Origin: a virus
Reading direction: 5' to 3' (one strand)
Length of the DNA: 52,646 nucleotides
IMG/VR virus record: IMGVR_UViG_3300048592_000436
Coordinates: 1 to 52,646 of that record
Part shown: one piece after another, positions 20,709 to 28,949 of the stretch
How positions within the stretch are numbered: position 1 is the stretch's first letter
Layout of the letters: each line of letters opens with the position of its first letter
Made by a program: the position numbers and the translations under genes
Notes under the pieces: model-generated
What the model was told of the DNA's origin: nothing
What the model saw: the letters and a program-made list of their open reading frames with translations, nothing else
Databases searched by the model: none

Positions 20709-21239
20709 ATGGTGCTACGCCCCCGGAACGGACTCTCCCTCTGCGCAGGAGGTGGTGGCCTCGATATGGGCCTCATGCTTGCCGAGCCCGGCTTCCACAG
20801 CCGCGCCTTCGTCGAGTGGGAGGAATACCCCCGCAGCGTCCTCATCGCCGCCCAGCGGGCCGGATACTTCGCCCCTGCCCCGATCTGGGACGATCTCACC
20901 AGCTTCGACGCCAGCCCCCTCGCCGGGGCCATCGACACCCTGCTCGCCGGATACCCCTGCCAGCCGTTCAGCATGGCGGGACAGCGGCGCGGAGAGGATG
21001 ACGAGCGGCACCTCTGGCCCCACGTCGCCCGTGTCGCCCGCGAGCTCGGCGACGGGCTGCGCTGGATCTTCCTCGAAAACGTCGCCGGTCACGTCATGCA
21101 GCACCCGAAGGTCAAGACGTGTTCGGTTTGCGGGGAGACCTTCACTCCACACCCCGACACGAGGTCGCGCGTCAAGACGTGTTCGAAGGTGTGTCGGTAT
21201 CAGTCTCAGGCGCAGGCGATGCGCGCAAGGCATTCTTGA
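20709..21239 (+). CDS. Truncated C5-cytosine methyltransferase with fused zinc ribbon
   Basis: The first 125 residues are the N-terminal half of a C5 methyltransferase: GLSLCAGGGGLDMGL (AdoMet motif I), AGYPCQPFSMAGQRRGE (motif IV with the catalytic Cys) and FLENVAGH (motif VI). The remaining motifs VIII to X and the target recognition domain are absent. Instead there are 45 residues with a four-cysteine ribbon (KTCSVCGETF and VKTCSKVCRY) built on a 15-base direct repeat (21111-21125, 21171-21185). Full enzymes are over 300 residues, so this 176-residue form is probably inactive, a decoy, or a recombined relic. Confidence 0.75.
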   Translation: MVLRPRNGLSLCAGGGGLDMGLMLAEPGFHSRAFVEWEEYPRSVLIAAQRAGYFAPAPIWDDLTSFDASPLAGAIDTLLAGYPCQPFSMAGQRRGEDDERHLWPHVARVARELGDGLRWIFLENVAGHVMQHPKVKTCSVCGETFTPHPDTRSRVKTCSKVCRYQSQAQAMRARHS

Positions 21240-21404
21240 TATGGCAGCAGGACATGCGTGGCGCTCTCTCGCGGCTGCCCACGGCCTATGCCCCCTGGAT
21301 ATGGCAGGAGCCGGCGACTATCGCGCAACCGGAGCAGGCGGCGCTGGACCTGCGATGCACGGCGGACGGATAGATCGCATGGAATGCAAGCAGGGAGAGG
21401 GCGC

Positions 21405-21566
21405 ATGACTTGGAGAACGATAGCCGTCGATTGCGTGCACATGGCGCTGTTGGCCTTCGCTTGGTACATGGCCTTCTTCGTTCTGGGCGACCTGTTCGGA
21501 CTGACGTGGGCGTATACAATCGCGGCGGCGTGGATCGCATCGGCAAAAGTGGGAGAGGGCGCATGA
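21405..21566 (+). CDS. Small two-pass membrane protein, 53 residues
   Basis: The protein is nearly all hydrophobic: HMALLAFAWYMAFFVLGDLF and LTWAYTIAAAWIASA, likely two membrane helices. The start follows GGGAGAGG; its stop overlaps the next ATG (ATGA). The gap 21240-21404 before it has frames but no gene that can be supported. Role unknown. Confidence 0.62.
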   Translation: MTWRTIAVDCVHMALLAFAWYMAFFVLGDLFGLTWAYTIAAAWIASAKVGEGA

Positions 21567-22165
21567 AGACCACCGAATATCTCAGAGGATACGAGGATGC
21601 GACGCGAGCGGCGGCGGAAACCGCGAGGGGCTGGGATGAAGAGGTCGTCGCCCGGTCGATCGAGTTGGAGGCCAAGAAGCACGTCGCGACCCTGACCGCC
21701 GAGATCGAAGCCCGCGCCGAAGCCACGCGGGAAATGTCACGGCTAGGGCAGGAGTGCGATGGCGCGATCGTTCGAGAGGCTGGGCGCGATTGGTCAGCCG
21801 AGCCTGTGTGGAGCCGCAACATCAGCATCAATGACCCGTTGCCGCAAAGCGCAGGCGGGACGTGGAAGGCCTTGTCTGAATTCGAGGTGATCCCGGACGG
21901 CCCGGTCTTGCTCTACTTCGGCGCCCGCCAATGGCGGACGGCGGATGGGGCCGCGGCACAACTGGACACGGTCAGGGATTATGTGGAGCGCGCCGGGGCG
22001 GCCTTCGCGGAAGCCGGCGACATCTTCGAGGCCGGCACCGCGCATAGTGTGTGGGAAGACTGGCGTTTCCCTTGCAACGTGCCAACGCATTGGATGCCGA
22101 TGCCGGCGGCCCCTGAAAATGCCAAGTGGACCGCTACCGACAGCGGCGCGGAGGGTGGGCTATGA
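21563..22165 (+). CDS. DUF551-like protein with coiled coil
   Basis: The 200-residue protein has an N-terminal helical region with Ala/Glu heptads (residues 1-60). A C-terminal part ends in WEDWRFPCNVPTHWMPMPAAP, the closing phrase of DUF551-type phage domains (T-H-W-M-P-x-P). Such domains are common in early phage genes of unknown role. Overlaps both neighbours by ATGA. Confidence 0.7.
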   Translation: MKTTEYLRGYEDATRAAAETARGWDEEVVARSIELEAKKHVATLTAEIEARAEATREMSRLGQECDGAIVREAGRDWSAEPVWSRNISINDPLPQSAGGTWKALSEFEVIPDGPVLLYFGARQWRTADGAAAQLDTVRDYVERAGAAFAEAGDIFEAGTAHSVWEDWRFPCNVPTHWMPMPAAPENAKWTATDSGAEGGL

Positions 22166-22533
22166 AGCCTCTCGGACACAAGGCATATGGGTCAATCCCG
22201 CACCTGCCAATGTCTCGGCTGGGACCGGGTGATTATCACTGCCACGAGGGCCAGGCGCGGATCGCGACCGAAACTCTGCGGGACAGGCACGATCGGGTCA
22301 TTGTCACCGAGAAACTCGACGGCTCGAATGTAGCGGTTGCGAACGTCGGCGGCGAGATTTTTCCGCTCACGCGCGCAGCGATCGACCCGGTAGAGGGCGC
22401 GGTGTGGCGCGTAGAGAGGCGCGGCAAGTTCGATTTCATGGCGAAGTTCGTCCGGCACGACAAGTCGGATGGCAAGTACCTCGCCAGCGTGACGGGCGGC
22501 GATCCGGTTCCTCTGGCGGTGGTGTGGAAATAA
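22162..22533 (+). CDS. RNA-ligase-like protein lacking its middle
   Basis: The first part, with VIVTEKLDGSNVAVA near residues 45-60, is the nucleotidyltransferase motif I (K-x-D-G) of an RNA/DNA ligase. The last 55 residues (VERRGKFDFMAKFVRHDKSD then GKYLASVTGGD) resemble the end of phage RNA ligases. The usual middle, with motifs III to V, is absent, so the 123-residue product is about half the expected length. The joint falls after LTRAAIDP. It may have lost ligation but keep the lysine that takes AMP. The family call is by motif; the deletion call is inference. Confidence 0.6.
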   Translation: MKPLGHKAYGSIPHLPMSRLGPGDYHCHEGQARIATETLRDRHDRVIVTEKLDGSNVAVANVGGEIFPLTRAAIDPVEGAVWRVERRGKFDFMAKFVRHDKSDGKYLASVTGGDPVPLAVVWK

Positions 22534-22537
22534 AACG

Positions 22538-23050
22538 ATGCCTAAAGCTCGCCGCCGCCCCGCCCCTCTTCCACCGCTGATGCCCCCTACGCCACAAGCG
22601 GCGGCCAAGGGCGCATACGAGGTGACGCGCCTGGAAAAGAACGGCGACCGCATCGCCATCAACGCCCATGTCTCGCCCCTCCGCTATCTGGCCGGGAAAA
22701 AGACCATCACACAATGGGAACGCGAGGCGGGCGAGCATTTCGAGGCAGCGCACAGGCTGGCGTGGGGCGGCGGTGGAACAAATGTCATAGCCAAGATGAT
22801 GGTGCTCGGCGTAGGCGGCATTCGCGGCGGCGGCATAGACGAGGGCCTGCACGTCAAGCAGTGGGCGGAGGGCAGGATTGACCAGATACGCCAGCTTGCG
22901 GGCTTCTCGGCTTATTCCATCCTTCTGGACGTAGCCGTCCACCAGCTATCATTCGGGCGCGGGCGTGGCAAACGGGCGTTGTCCAACCTGGAGCTACTGC
23001 GGGCGGGGCTTGGCGCGGCGGCGGACGTGTTCGGGGTTGAGCGGCGGTAA
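22538..23050 (+). CDS. DUF6456-like protein, candidate regulator
   Basis: The 170-residue protein has a pattern like DUF6456: INAHVSPLRYLAGKKTITQW, EREAGEHFEAAHRLAW, a Gly-rich loop, then LDVAVHQLSFGRGRGKR and a final helix. This family often sits late in early operons of alphaproteobacterial phages and is linked with gene regulation by position. Its location just upstream of the late promoter makes it the best candidate for a late activator or antiterminator in this genome, an inference only. Confidence 0.6.
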   Translation: MPKARRRPAPLPPLMPPTPQAAAKGAYEVTRLEKNGDRIAINAHVSPLRYLAGKKTITQWEREAGEHFEAAHRLAWGGGGTNVIAKMMVLGVGGIRGGGIDEGLHVKQWAEGRIDQIRQLAGFSAYSILLDVAVHQLSFGRGRGKRALSNLELLRAGLGAAADVFGVERR

Positions 23051-23080
23051 AATAATTCCGCACAATGCCGGAAAACCCCC

Positions 23081-23109
23081 TTGCATGTGCGGCAGGTGCC
23101 GGATATATA
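23081..23109 (+). promoter_or_regulatory. Promoter before 23136 gene
   Basis: TTGCAT (23081-23086), 17 bases, TATATA (23104-23109), close to the bacterial consensus. A transcript starting near 23116 would carry the gene at 23136 with its AAGGGAGAC site. Confidence 0.68.
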
Positions 23110-23135
23110 TAGGGCATCAGCAAGGGAGACGACAG

Positions 23136-23378
23136 ATGAGCGCAGCAACAGAAGCAATGGTGGCGGAAATGGCCGAAATCGTTCGCGCCGAGGGCATACT
23201 GTACCCGGCATTCCTTCAGCCCCGTCGCGGCGGGATCAGCGCGACGGTATCGGCAGCGGTTCGGATCGCCAAGAAGCGCGGCTTGATCGTCGAAGGCGGC
23301 AAGGACGGCTGGGGGAAACGGTACTACGTGGCGCCAGTCCCGCCCGCGACGCACCCGGCGCCCGGCAACATCAACTGA
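23136..23378 (+). CDS. Hypothetical protein, 80 residues
   Basis: The start at 23136 follows AAGGGAG. The N-terminal half is helical (ATEAMVAEMAEIVRAEG). The second half contains SATVSAAVRIAKKRGLIVEG with GWGKRYYVA, which looks like a winged-helix end. It has its own promoter, so it may be a middle-class regulator. No family confirmed. Confidence 0.65.
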   Translation: MSAATEAMVAEMAEIVRAEGILYPAFLQPRRGGISATVSAAVRIAKKRGLIVEGGKDGWGKRYYVAPVPPATHPAPGNIN

Positions 23379-23422
23379 AGGCGGCGGCCTAACGGCCCCG
23401 CCCATACAGAGGGAGAGACGAG

Positions 23423-23656
23423 ATGAATATCGACTTTGAATCCGCCGCCCGAAAGGCCCTGCCAGACATGGCCGATGGCGATTACTACATGCGGTTCACC
23501 GGCTACTGCCATGACCTGATCTGTACGCACGACACCAAGGCGGAGGCGGAGAGGCAGGCGCAGGCAACGCACAGCCAGACCGGCGAACGCACGGCCGCGG
23601 GGCCCTACTACAGCAACGGAAAATGGACGTGGGCGTCCGTATCCGTCGCGCCGTGA
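23423..23656 (+). CDS. Hypothetical protein, 77 residues
   Basis: A GAGGGAGAG site precedes the ATG. The protein has a helical start, YCHDLICTHDTKAEAERQAQ in the middle and an aromatic end (PYYSNGKWTWASVSV). No recognised function; it overlaps the next GTG by GTGA. Confidence 0.65.
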   Translation: MNIDFESAARKALPDMADGDYYMRFTGYCHDLICTHDTKAEAERQAQATHSQTGERTAAGPYYSNGKWTWASVSVAP

Positions 23657-23841
23657 CCACCCCCCCATCCACCCGCGCCGAACGTCTCACAAAGGCCGGC
23701 TTCGTCTGGATTGAAGGCTGGGTCCGCGAAGCCGACGCCCCCGCATTTCAGCGCGCAATCGCCAAGTGCCTGCCGCGTGTCGAGGAACTGGCTGCGCAGC
23801 CCCGAAAGCGAGGGGCGCCGAGAAGGGGAGAACGGAAGTGA
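23653..23841 (+). CDS. Small basic protein, 62 residues
   Basis: GTG at 23653 in the GTGA overlap is preferred to the upstream in-frame ATG at 23623. The protein has a WIEGWVREADAPAFQRAIAK helix and a very basic tail (KRGAPRRGERK), suggesting nucleic-acid contact. It is the last gene before the late promoter. Confidence 0.6.
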   Translation: MTTPPSTRAERLTKAGFVWIEGWVREADAPAFQRAIAKCLPRVEELAAQPRKRGAPRRGERK

Positions 23842-23866
23842 CGGAAGGGAGCACGCAAATACCCCC

Positions 23867-23895
23867 TTGACGACTTGCCGCTTGCTCGCTAACCT
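23867..23895 (+). promoter_or_regulatory. Candidate late promoter
   Basis: TTGACG (23867-23872), 17 bases, TAACCT (23890-23895). The expected start is near 23902, about 15 bases before a terminator stem. It is the only promoter seen before the terminase and structural genes. Confidence 0.72.
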
Positions 23896-23916
23896 TTCGG
23901 CAAGATGAAGTGTTGC

Positions 23917-23946
23917 GCCCGGGGGGAACCTCGGGCTTTGTTGTTT
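23917..23946 (+). terminator. Leader terminator of the late transcript
   Basis: GCCCGGGG (23917-23924), loop GGAA, CCTCGGGC (23929-23936) form an 8-bp stem with one G-U pair and a GNRA-type tetraloop, followed by TTTGTTGTTT. This is a strong factor-independent terminator only about 15 bases downstream of the predicted start, giving a 45-base leader RNA. Full late expression would need antitermination. Confidence 0.8.
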
Positions 23947-23987
23947 CCGGGCAGTGAAAAAGTTTCACCACATTCAGGATCGGGGAT

Positions 23988-24332
23988 ATGGGCAAGGTCG
24001 GCGGAGCAAGGCCGGGGGCTGGACGAAAGCCGGGCAAGGTAAGCGCCGCGAAGCGCGCACTGGCGGAAATGGCGAAGGACTACGCCGAGACGGCGCTGGC
24101 GACCCTTGTCGAGGTCTGCACCAGCAAGGAGGCGGCGGACAGCGCGCGGGTAGCGGCGGCGAACGCATTGCTTGACCGGGGCTACGGCCGACCGCCGCAG
24201 GCCATCCAGCACACCGGCACAATCCAGACCGAGGACGTGACCAAGCGCGATGCGGAGTTGTTCGCCAGCAGAATGGCTAGCCTCGCAGCCGTTGGAGTTT
24301 CGGAAGAGGGAACTGAGCCGGTTAAGCACTGA
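23988..24332 (+). CDS. terS: Terminase small subunit
   Basis: The 114-residue protein starts GKVGGARPGAGRKPGK, the usual basic Gly-rich N-terminus of phage small terminases. A helical HTH-like part (KRALAEMAKDYAETALATL and SARVAAANALLDRGYGRPP) follows. It would recognise the packaging start and hand DNA to the large subunit, whose gene overlaps it by 83 bases. Identity is supported by the neighbour. Confidence 0.85.
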   Translation: MGKVGGARPGAGRKPGKVSAAKRALAEMAKDYAETALATLVEVCTSKEAADSARVAAANALLDRGYGRPPQAIQHTGTIQTEDVTKRDAELFASRMASLAAVGVSEEGTEPVKH

Positions 24333-25569
24333 GGCGCAAGCCGAACTGCTCTGGCGCTGGCGCGGCTGGTGGGCAAGGCCGAACCAGCTCGCCCCGGGCG
24401 GCGACTGGTCAACGTGGCTGGTGCTCGCGGGCAGGGGCTTCGGCAAGACGCGCGCCGGCACGGAATGGCTTCGGGAGCAGTGGAAAGCCGGGGCAAGCCG
24501 GATTGCCATCGTGGCGGAAACCGCGGCCGACGCGCGCGAGGTTCTGGTTGAGGGTCCGAGCGGCATCATGGCCGTCTCGCCGGAGCACGAACGGCCGACA
24601 TACGAGCCGTCCAAGCGGCGCCTGACCTGGCCCAACGGCGCGGTGGCGACGACCTACAACGGGACGGAACCGGATCAGCTTCGCGGCCCGGAGCACGACA
24701 CGGCGCTCGTCGACGAGCTTGCGAAATACACCTACGCGCAAGAGACCTGGGACAATCTGCAATTCGGTATGCGCCGAGGCGTTCCGCGCGTGATGGTCAC
24801 GACTACCCCGCGACCCATTCCGATCATCCGGGCTCTGATGAAAGACCCCTCATGCGTGGTGACGCGGGGTAGCACGTTCGACAACGCGGCGAACCTCCCC
24901 GCGCAGTTCCTGGCGCAGATACGGGCGAAGTACGAAGGAACCCGGATAGGCCGGCAAGAGCTATTCGCGGAAATCCTCGATGACGTTCCCGGGGCGCTCT
25001 GGACGCGCGACATGCTGGAACAGGCCCGTGTCAAAGCGGCGCCGGAACTGCGGCGGGTCGTGGTTGCTATCGACCCCTCAGGCACGCGGGGCGGGGATGA
25101 AGGCGCCGACGACGTGGGCATAATTGCGGCTGGCGTCGGAATTGATGGCCGCGGCTATGTTATGGCGGATCGCACGTGCAACCTGTCCCCGGCGGGCTGG
25201 GGGCGGCGCGCGGTTGATCTGTATCACGAGCTAAAGGCCGACAGGCTGGTGGCGGAACGGAACTTCGGAGGGGCGATGGTCGAGCATGTGATCCGCACCA
25301 CCGATCCGAAGGTGGCATATCGGGAAGTCACGGCCAGCCGCGGCAAGATCGCCCGGGCCGAGCCGGTCGCGGCGCTCTTCGAGCAGGGCAAGGTCTCGCT
25401 TGTCGGCGGGTTCGCCCCGCTCGAAGATCAGCTCTGTATGATGGCCCCGGACGGCTACATGGGCGAGGGATCGCCTGACCGCGCCGACGCGATGGTCTGG
25501 GCTCTGACGGACCTGATGCTCGAAGCGCAGTCCTCGACGGCCTCCGGTCGCGTTGTCGGGCTGATCTGA
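24250..25569 (+). CDS. terL: Terminase large subunit
   Basis: The 439-residue motor protein has Walker A LAGRGFGKTRAG near residue 60 and an acidic motif TALVDELAKY (DE) near 155. The C-terminal nuclease domain carries VVVAIDPSGTRG near 272, with the metal-binding Asp, and SPDRADAMVWAL near 410. It pumps DNA into the procapsid and cuts it. Start at 24250 is the ATG found in frame, overlapping the small subunit by 83 bases. P22-like coat and scaffold genes follow. Confidence 0.93.
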   Translation: MRSCSPAEWLASQPLEFRKRELSRLSTEAQAELLWRWRGWWARPNQLAPGGDWSTWLVLAGRGFGKTRAGTEWLREQWKAGASRIAIVAETAADAREVLVEGPSGIMAVSPEHERPTYEPSKRRLTWPNGAVATTYNGTEPDQLRGPEHDTALVDELAKYTYAQETWDNLQFGMRRGVPRVMVTTTPRPIPIIRALMKDPSCVVTRGSTFDNAANLPAQFLAQIRAKYEGTRIGRQELFAEILDDVPGALWTRDMLEQARVKAAPELRRVVVAIDPSGTRGGDEGADDVGIIAAGVGIDGRGYVMADRTCNLSPAGWGRRAVDLYHELKADRLVAERNFGGAMVEHVIRTTDPKVAYREVTASRGKIARAEPVAALFEQGKVSLVGGFAPLEDQLCMMAPDGYMGEGSPDRADAMVWALTDLMLEAQSSTASGRVVGLI

Positions 25570-26951
25570 TGGACGTGACAACCAAGCATCCGCATTGGCT
25601 CGACCGGGCCGATGAATGGATGCTTATGCGCGACAGCGACCGGGGGGAGATCGCGGTCAAGAAGCGCGGCGAGACGTATCTCCGGAAGCCGCCGGGGTTC
25701 GGTTCTTCGCAGGAGGGCAGGGACCTCTACGACGCCTATCGGCACCGGGCGCAGTTCTCCGAAGCGGTCGGCCCCACGGTTCAGGGCATGGTCGGCGTTA
25801 TCCACCGCACGGAGGCGCAGATCGAACTGCCGGCCGCAATGGAATGGGTCTGGGAGACCGCAACACGGGACGGCCTGCCACTCGAAGCGTTCCACCGCCG
25901 GATCACGTCGGAAATCCTGCTGACCGGGCGCTACGGCATTCTCGCCGACGCGAACGCCGCTGGCCGGTCCTTCCTGGCGGGCTACACCGCCGAGAGCCTG
26001 ATCAACTGGAGCGAGGACCGCGACTTCTACGTCCTCGACGAATGCGGGCTGGTGCGCGACGGCTTCGTCTGGAACCAGCATGACGCCTATCGCGTGCTGG
26101 AACTGATAGAAGGGCGTTACGTGCAGCGGGTCTACGAGGGCGACCTCAAGATCGCCGGCGAGGAACTGCAGCCCTCGGCGCGCGGGGGCGTGGGGCTGAC
26201 GGAAATCCCCTTCGTCGTCGTCGGGCCGATAGACCTGACGATCCCGCCGCAAGACCCGCCGCTGATCGGCGTGGCGCGTGCGGCGCTGGCGGAATACCAG
26301 CTGTCGGCCGACTACCGCTGGCAGTTGTTCATGTCGGGGCAGGAGACGCTTTTCGTGATCAACGGCACGAAGCCCGACATGGTCGGTGCCGGCGTGGTCG
26401 TCGAGTTGCAAGGCGGGAGCGGGCCGGCCCCGGACGCGAAGTACGTAGGCCCCGCGGGAACCGGGATCGAAGCGCACCGGGTCGCGATGGCAGACCAGCG
26501 CGAGAAGGCGATCAGCATGGGCGCCCGCCTCTTCGACATGGGCAAGAAGGCGGCCGAAAGCGGCGAGGCGCTCAAGATCAGGAGTTCGGCGCAGACGGCG
26601 ACGCTCACAAGCGTTTCCATGGCCTCGGCGCAGGCGCTGGAACGCTCGCTGCGCTATCTGGCGATCCTCGAAGGCTTCCGGCCCGAAGAGGTCACCGTCA
26701 AGCCGAACCTCGACTTCCACGGTCAGCCCATGACGGCGCAGGACGCCGAGGCGCTGGTCAGGACATGGCAGCAAGGCGCGATCAGCTATCAGACGCTCTA
26801 CGAAAACCTGCAACGCGGCGAGATCGCCAGCGCCGAGCGGGACTTCGAGGCGGAACTGGCGCTGATCGATGCAGAGGAACCAAGCCCGGCCGAAAGCGGG
26901 CTGATCATTCCGCCCCGTGAGGCGGATAGCGGGCTGGCGACGTCGGCCTAA
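25569..26951 (+). CDS. Portal protein (DUF4055 type)
   Basis: The 460-residue portal starts in a TGATG overlap with terL. The pattern (YLRKPPGFGSSQEGRDLYDA, HRAQFSEAVGPTVQGMVGVI, FHRRITSEILLTGRYGIL) is that of DUF4055 portals. The mid-region EAHRVAMADQREKAISMG with RSSAQTATLTSVS is the crown-proximal helix. It forms the ring at one vertex where DNA enters. Its place between terminase and scaffold agrees. Confidence 0.9.
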   Translation: MDVTTKHPHWLDRADEWMLMRDSDRGEIAVKKRGETYLRKPPGFGSSQEGRDLYDAYRHRAQFSEAVGPTVQGMVGVIHRTEAQIELPAAMEWVWETATRDGLPLEAFHRRITSEILLTGRYGILADANAAGRSFLAGYTAESLINWSEDRDFYVLDECGLVRDGFVWNQHDAYRVLELIEGRYVQRVYEGDLKIAGEELQPSARGGVGLTEIPFVVVGPIDLTIPPQDPPLIGVARAALAEYQLSADYRWQLFMSGQETLFVINGTKPDMVGAGVVVELQGGSGPAPDAKYVGPAGTGIEAHRVAMADQREKAISMGARLFDMGKKAAESGEALKIRSSAQTATLTSVSMASAQALERSLRYLAILEGFRPEEVTVKPNLDFHGQPMTAQDAEALVRTWQQGAISYQTLYENLQRGEIASAERDFEAELALIDAEEPSPAESGLIIPPREADSGLATSA

Positions 26952-26965
26952 AGCAGGAGGACCCG

Positions 26966-27712
26966 ATGGGTCTCAAAGCCATCCTCGAAGCCCTGGACGA
27001 TGTTCCGGAGGGTGTTCGGGAAGTGTACAAGAACGTCGATGGCAAATTCGTGCTGGACATCGAGGGCATCGACCAGCACCCGGCCGTCGCAAACCTGAAA
27101 TCGGCGCACGAACGGCAGAAGGCGGCGACGGCGGAAGCCAAGGCGGCGGCAGCGGAGGCGCGGGCGCGTCTCGAAGGCCTGCCCGACGACTTCACGCCGG
27201 AGACATTCGCGGAACTGCGCGCCAAGGCGGAAGCCGCGGGCAATGTCAAGCCTGATGATCAGATCGCGAAAATCCGTGAGACGCTGGAAAAGAAGCACGC
27301 GGCGGAACTGGCCAAGTACAAGGCCGACCTGGAGAAAGAGCGCGGCATTGCCACCAAGCTCCTGGTTGATGACGGCCTGACCGCGGCCCTCGCGGCGGTG
27401 CGCGTCAAGCCGGAATTGATGGACGGGGCCAAAGCCTATCTGCGCGGCCTCGTGAAGGTCGCGGACGAAGGCGGCGACCGCAAGGCAATCGTTGAGACCG
27501 ACATGGGTCCGATGGCGCTGCAAAGCTACATCGCCGAATGGGCCGGGTCGGAAAAGGGGCGGGCCTATCTCGCTCCGCCTTCCGGGGGCGATGCCCGCGG
27601 GAGCAGCTCGGGCGGCAAGGGCAAGACGATCCCGCGCGCAGAGTTCGACAAGATGGATCACCGGGCGCAGGCGCAGACGGTTCGCTCGGGCGTGAAGGTG
27701 ATCGAAGACTGA
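26966..27712 (+). CDS. Scaffold protein
   Basis: The 248-residue protein is helical: residues 36-130 are a coiled coil rich in Lys/Ala/Glu (RQKAATAEAKAAAAEARAR). It has a Gly/Ser-rich linker (GSSSGGKGKT) near 226 and a basic C-terminal helix (VKVIED end). Scaffold proteins of this family guide coat assembly and then leave. It lies directly before the coat gene. Ribosome binding site AGGAGG is 6 bases upstream. Confidence 0.8.
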   Translation: MGLKAILEALDDVPEGVREVYKNVDGKFVLDIEGIDQHPAVANLKSAHERQKAATAEAKAAAAEARARLEGLPDDFTPETFAELRAKAEAAGNVKPDDQIAKIRETLEKKHAAELAKYKADLEKERGIATKLLVDDGLTAALAAVRVKPELMDGAKAYLRGLVKVADEGGDRKAIVETDMGPMALQSYIAEWAGSEKGRAYLAPPSGGDARGSSSGGKGKTIPRAEFDKMDHRAQAQTVRSGVKVIED

Positions 27713-27725
27713 CAAGTCCCGCCTC

Positions 27726-27758
27726 CGATGGGGGCCGGCAATTCTTAAACCCCCATCG
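27726..27758 (+). other. Hairpin between scaffold and coat genes
   Basis: CGATGGGGG (27726-27734) pairs fully with CCCCCATCG (27750-27758) over a 15-base loop. It sits just before the coat ribosome binding site and could set mRNA stability or the high coat-to-scaffold ratio. Confidence 0.6.
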
Positions 27759-27771
27759 CAGGAGAAACACG

Positions 27772-28938
27772 ATGGCCAATACGCTGACCAACCTCATCCC
27801 CGACATGTACGAGGCCCTCGATCAGGTCTCGCGCGAACTGACTGGGTTCATTCCCGCCGTATCGCGGGACAGCCGCGTCGATCGCGCCGCCCTTGGGCAG
27901 AGCGTTCGCGTGCCCGTCACCCGCGCCGCGAGCACGGGGGAGAACACCCCTGCCGTTACCGCGCCCAACACTGGCGATACCACGGTGGATAACGTCGAGA
28001 TCACGATCTCGAAGTCGAAGCATGTACCCGTCCGGTTCAACGGCGAGGAAACCCGCGGCCTCACCAATGCCGGCACGTTCTCGACCATCATGGCGGATCG
28101 CCTCTATCAGGGCATGCGCACGCTGGTGAACGAGATCGAGGCGGACCTTTGGGAGGAAGCCCGGACCAATGCCTCGCGCGGCTTCGGCGCCACCGCCGGC
28201 ACGGCGCCCTTCGCCACGGCGAACGACCTGTCGGATTTCGCGGGCGTCCGTCGCATCCTCGAAGAGAACGGCGCCCCTCTGGCCGACCTGCAGCTCGTCC
28301 TCGGCCATGCGGCCATGGCGAACCTGCGCGGCAAGCAGTCGGTGCTCTTCAAGGTCAACGAGGCCGGTTCCTCGGATATGCTGCGCGACGGCATGACCGA
28401 GCGGATCATGGGCATGGCGATCCGTCATTCCCACGCGGTCGGCGTGCACACCGCGGGCGCGGGCACGGGCTACGACGTGAACAACGCCCCGGGCTACGAT
28501 ATCGGGGATGCGTCGATCATCCTGCATGACGGCACGGTGAACGTGACCGGCATCAAGGCGGGCGATCTGGTGACTTTCGCCGGGGATACCAACAAGTATT
28601 CCATCAAGACGGGCACCACGGAGACCGGCGCAACCGTCGTGATTGGCGGCCCCGGCCTGCGGCAGACGCTGGCCACCGCAGTCGAAATGACCACCATCGC
28701 GAGCCACACGCAGAACGTCGCATTCTCGCGCGACGCGATCGTGCTGGCGACCCGCGCCCCGGCGATGCCGGAAGGCGGCGATGCGGCGTCCGATATGGTG
28801 ACGGTGGTTGATGACCGTTCCGGCCTCGCCTTCGAGGTGGCGCAGTACAAGCAGTTCCTCCAGAACGTGCTGCACGTCCGCATTGCCTGGGGATTCCGGG
28901 CCATCGCGGATCGTCACATCGCGATCCTGCACGGCTGA
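27772..28938 (+). CDS. Major capsid protein (P22 coat-like)
   Basis: The 388-residue protein starts MANTLTNLIPDMYEALDQVS and contains the P22-coat N-terminal pattern (RELTGFIPAVSRDSR, GQSVRVPVTRA, ITISKSKHVPVRFNGEE). It would fold as an HK97-type subunit with the inserted domain region near residues 240-300. AGGAG 7 bases upstream supports the start. This is probably the most strongly expressed gene of the genome; hairpins lie on both sides. Confidence 0.9.
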   Translation: MANTLTNLIPDMYEALDQVSRELTGFIPAVSRDSRVDRAALGQSVRVPVTRAASTGENTPAVTAPNTGDTTVDNVEITISKSKHVPVRFNGEETRGLTNAGTFSTIMADRLYQGMRTLVNEIEADLWEEARTNASRGFGATAGTAPFATANDLSDFAGVRRILEENGAPLADLQLVLGHAAMANLRGKQSVLFKVNEAGSSDMLRDGMTERIMGMAIRHSHAVGVHTAGAGTGYDVNNAPGYDIGDASIILHDGTVNVTGIKAGDLVTFAGDTNKYSIKTGTTETGATVVIGGPGLRQTLATAVEMTTIASHTQNVAFSRDAIVLATRAPAMPEGGDAASDMVTVVDDRSGLAFEVAQYKQFLQNVLHVRIAWGFRAIADRHIAILHG

Positions 28939-28949
28939 TCTTTGCCAGA

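Noticed and set aside
21240-21404. Possible C-terminal part of the truncated C5 methyltransferase
   Set aside because: Two frames cover the region (21119-21373 and 21241-21408) but neither shows motifs VIII to X or a ribosome binding site.
23905-24042. 45-codon frame starting MKCCARGEPRA between late promoter and terminase
   Set aside because: It reads through the terminator stem and has no ribosome binding site. Better explained as leader RNA.
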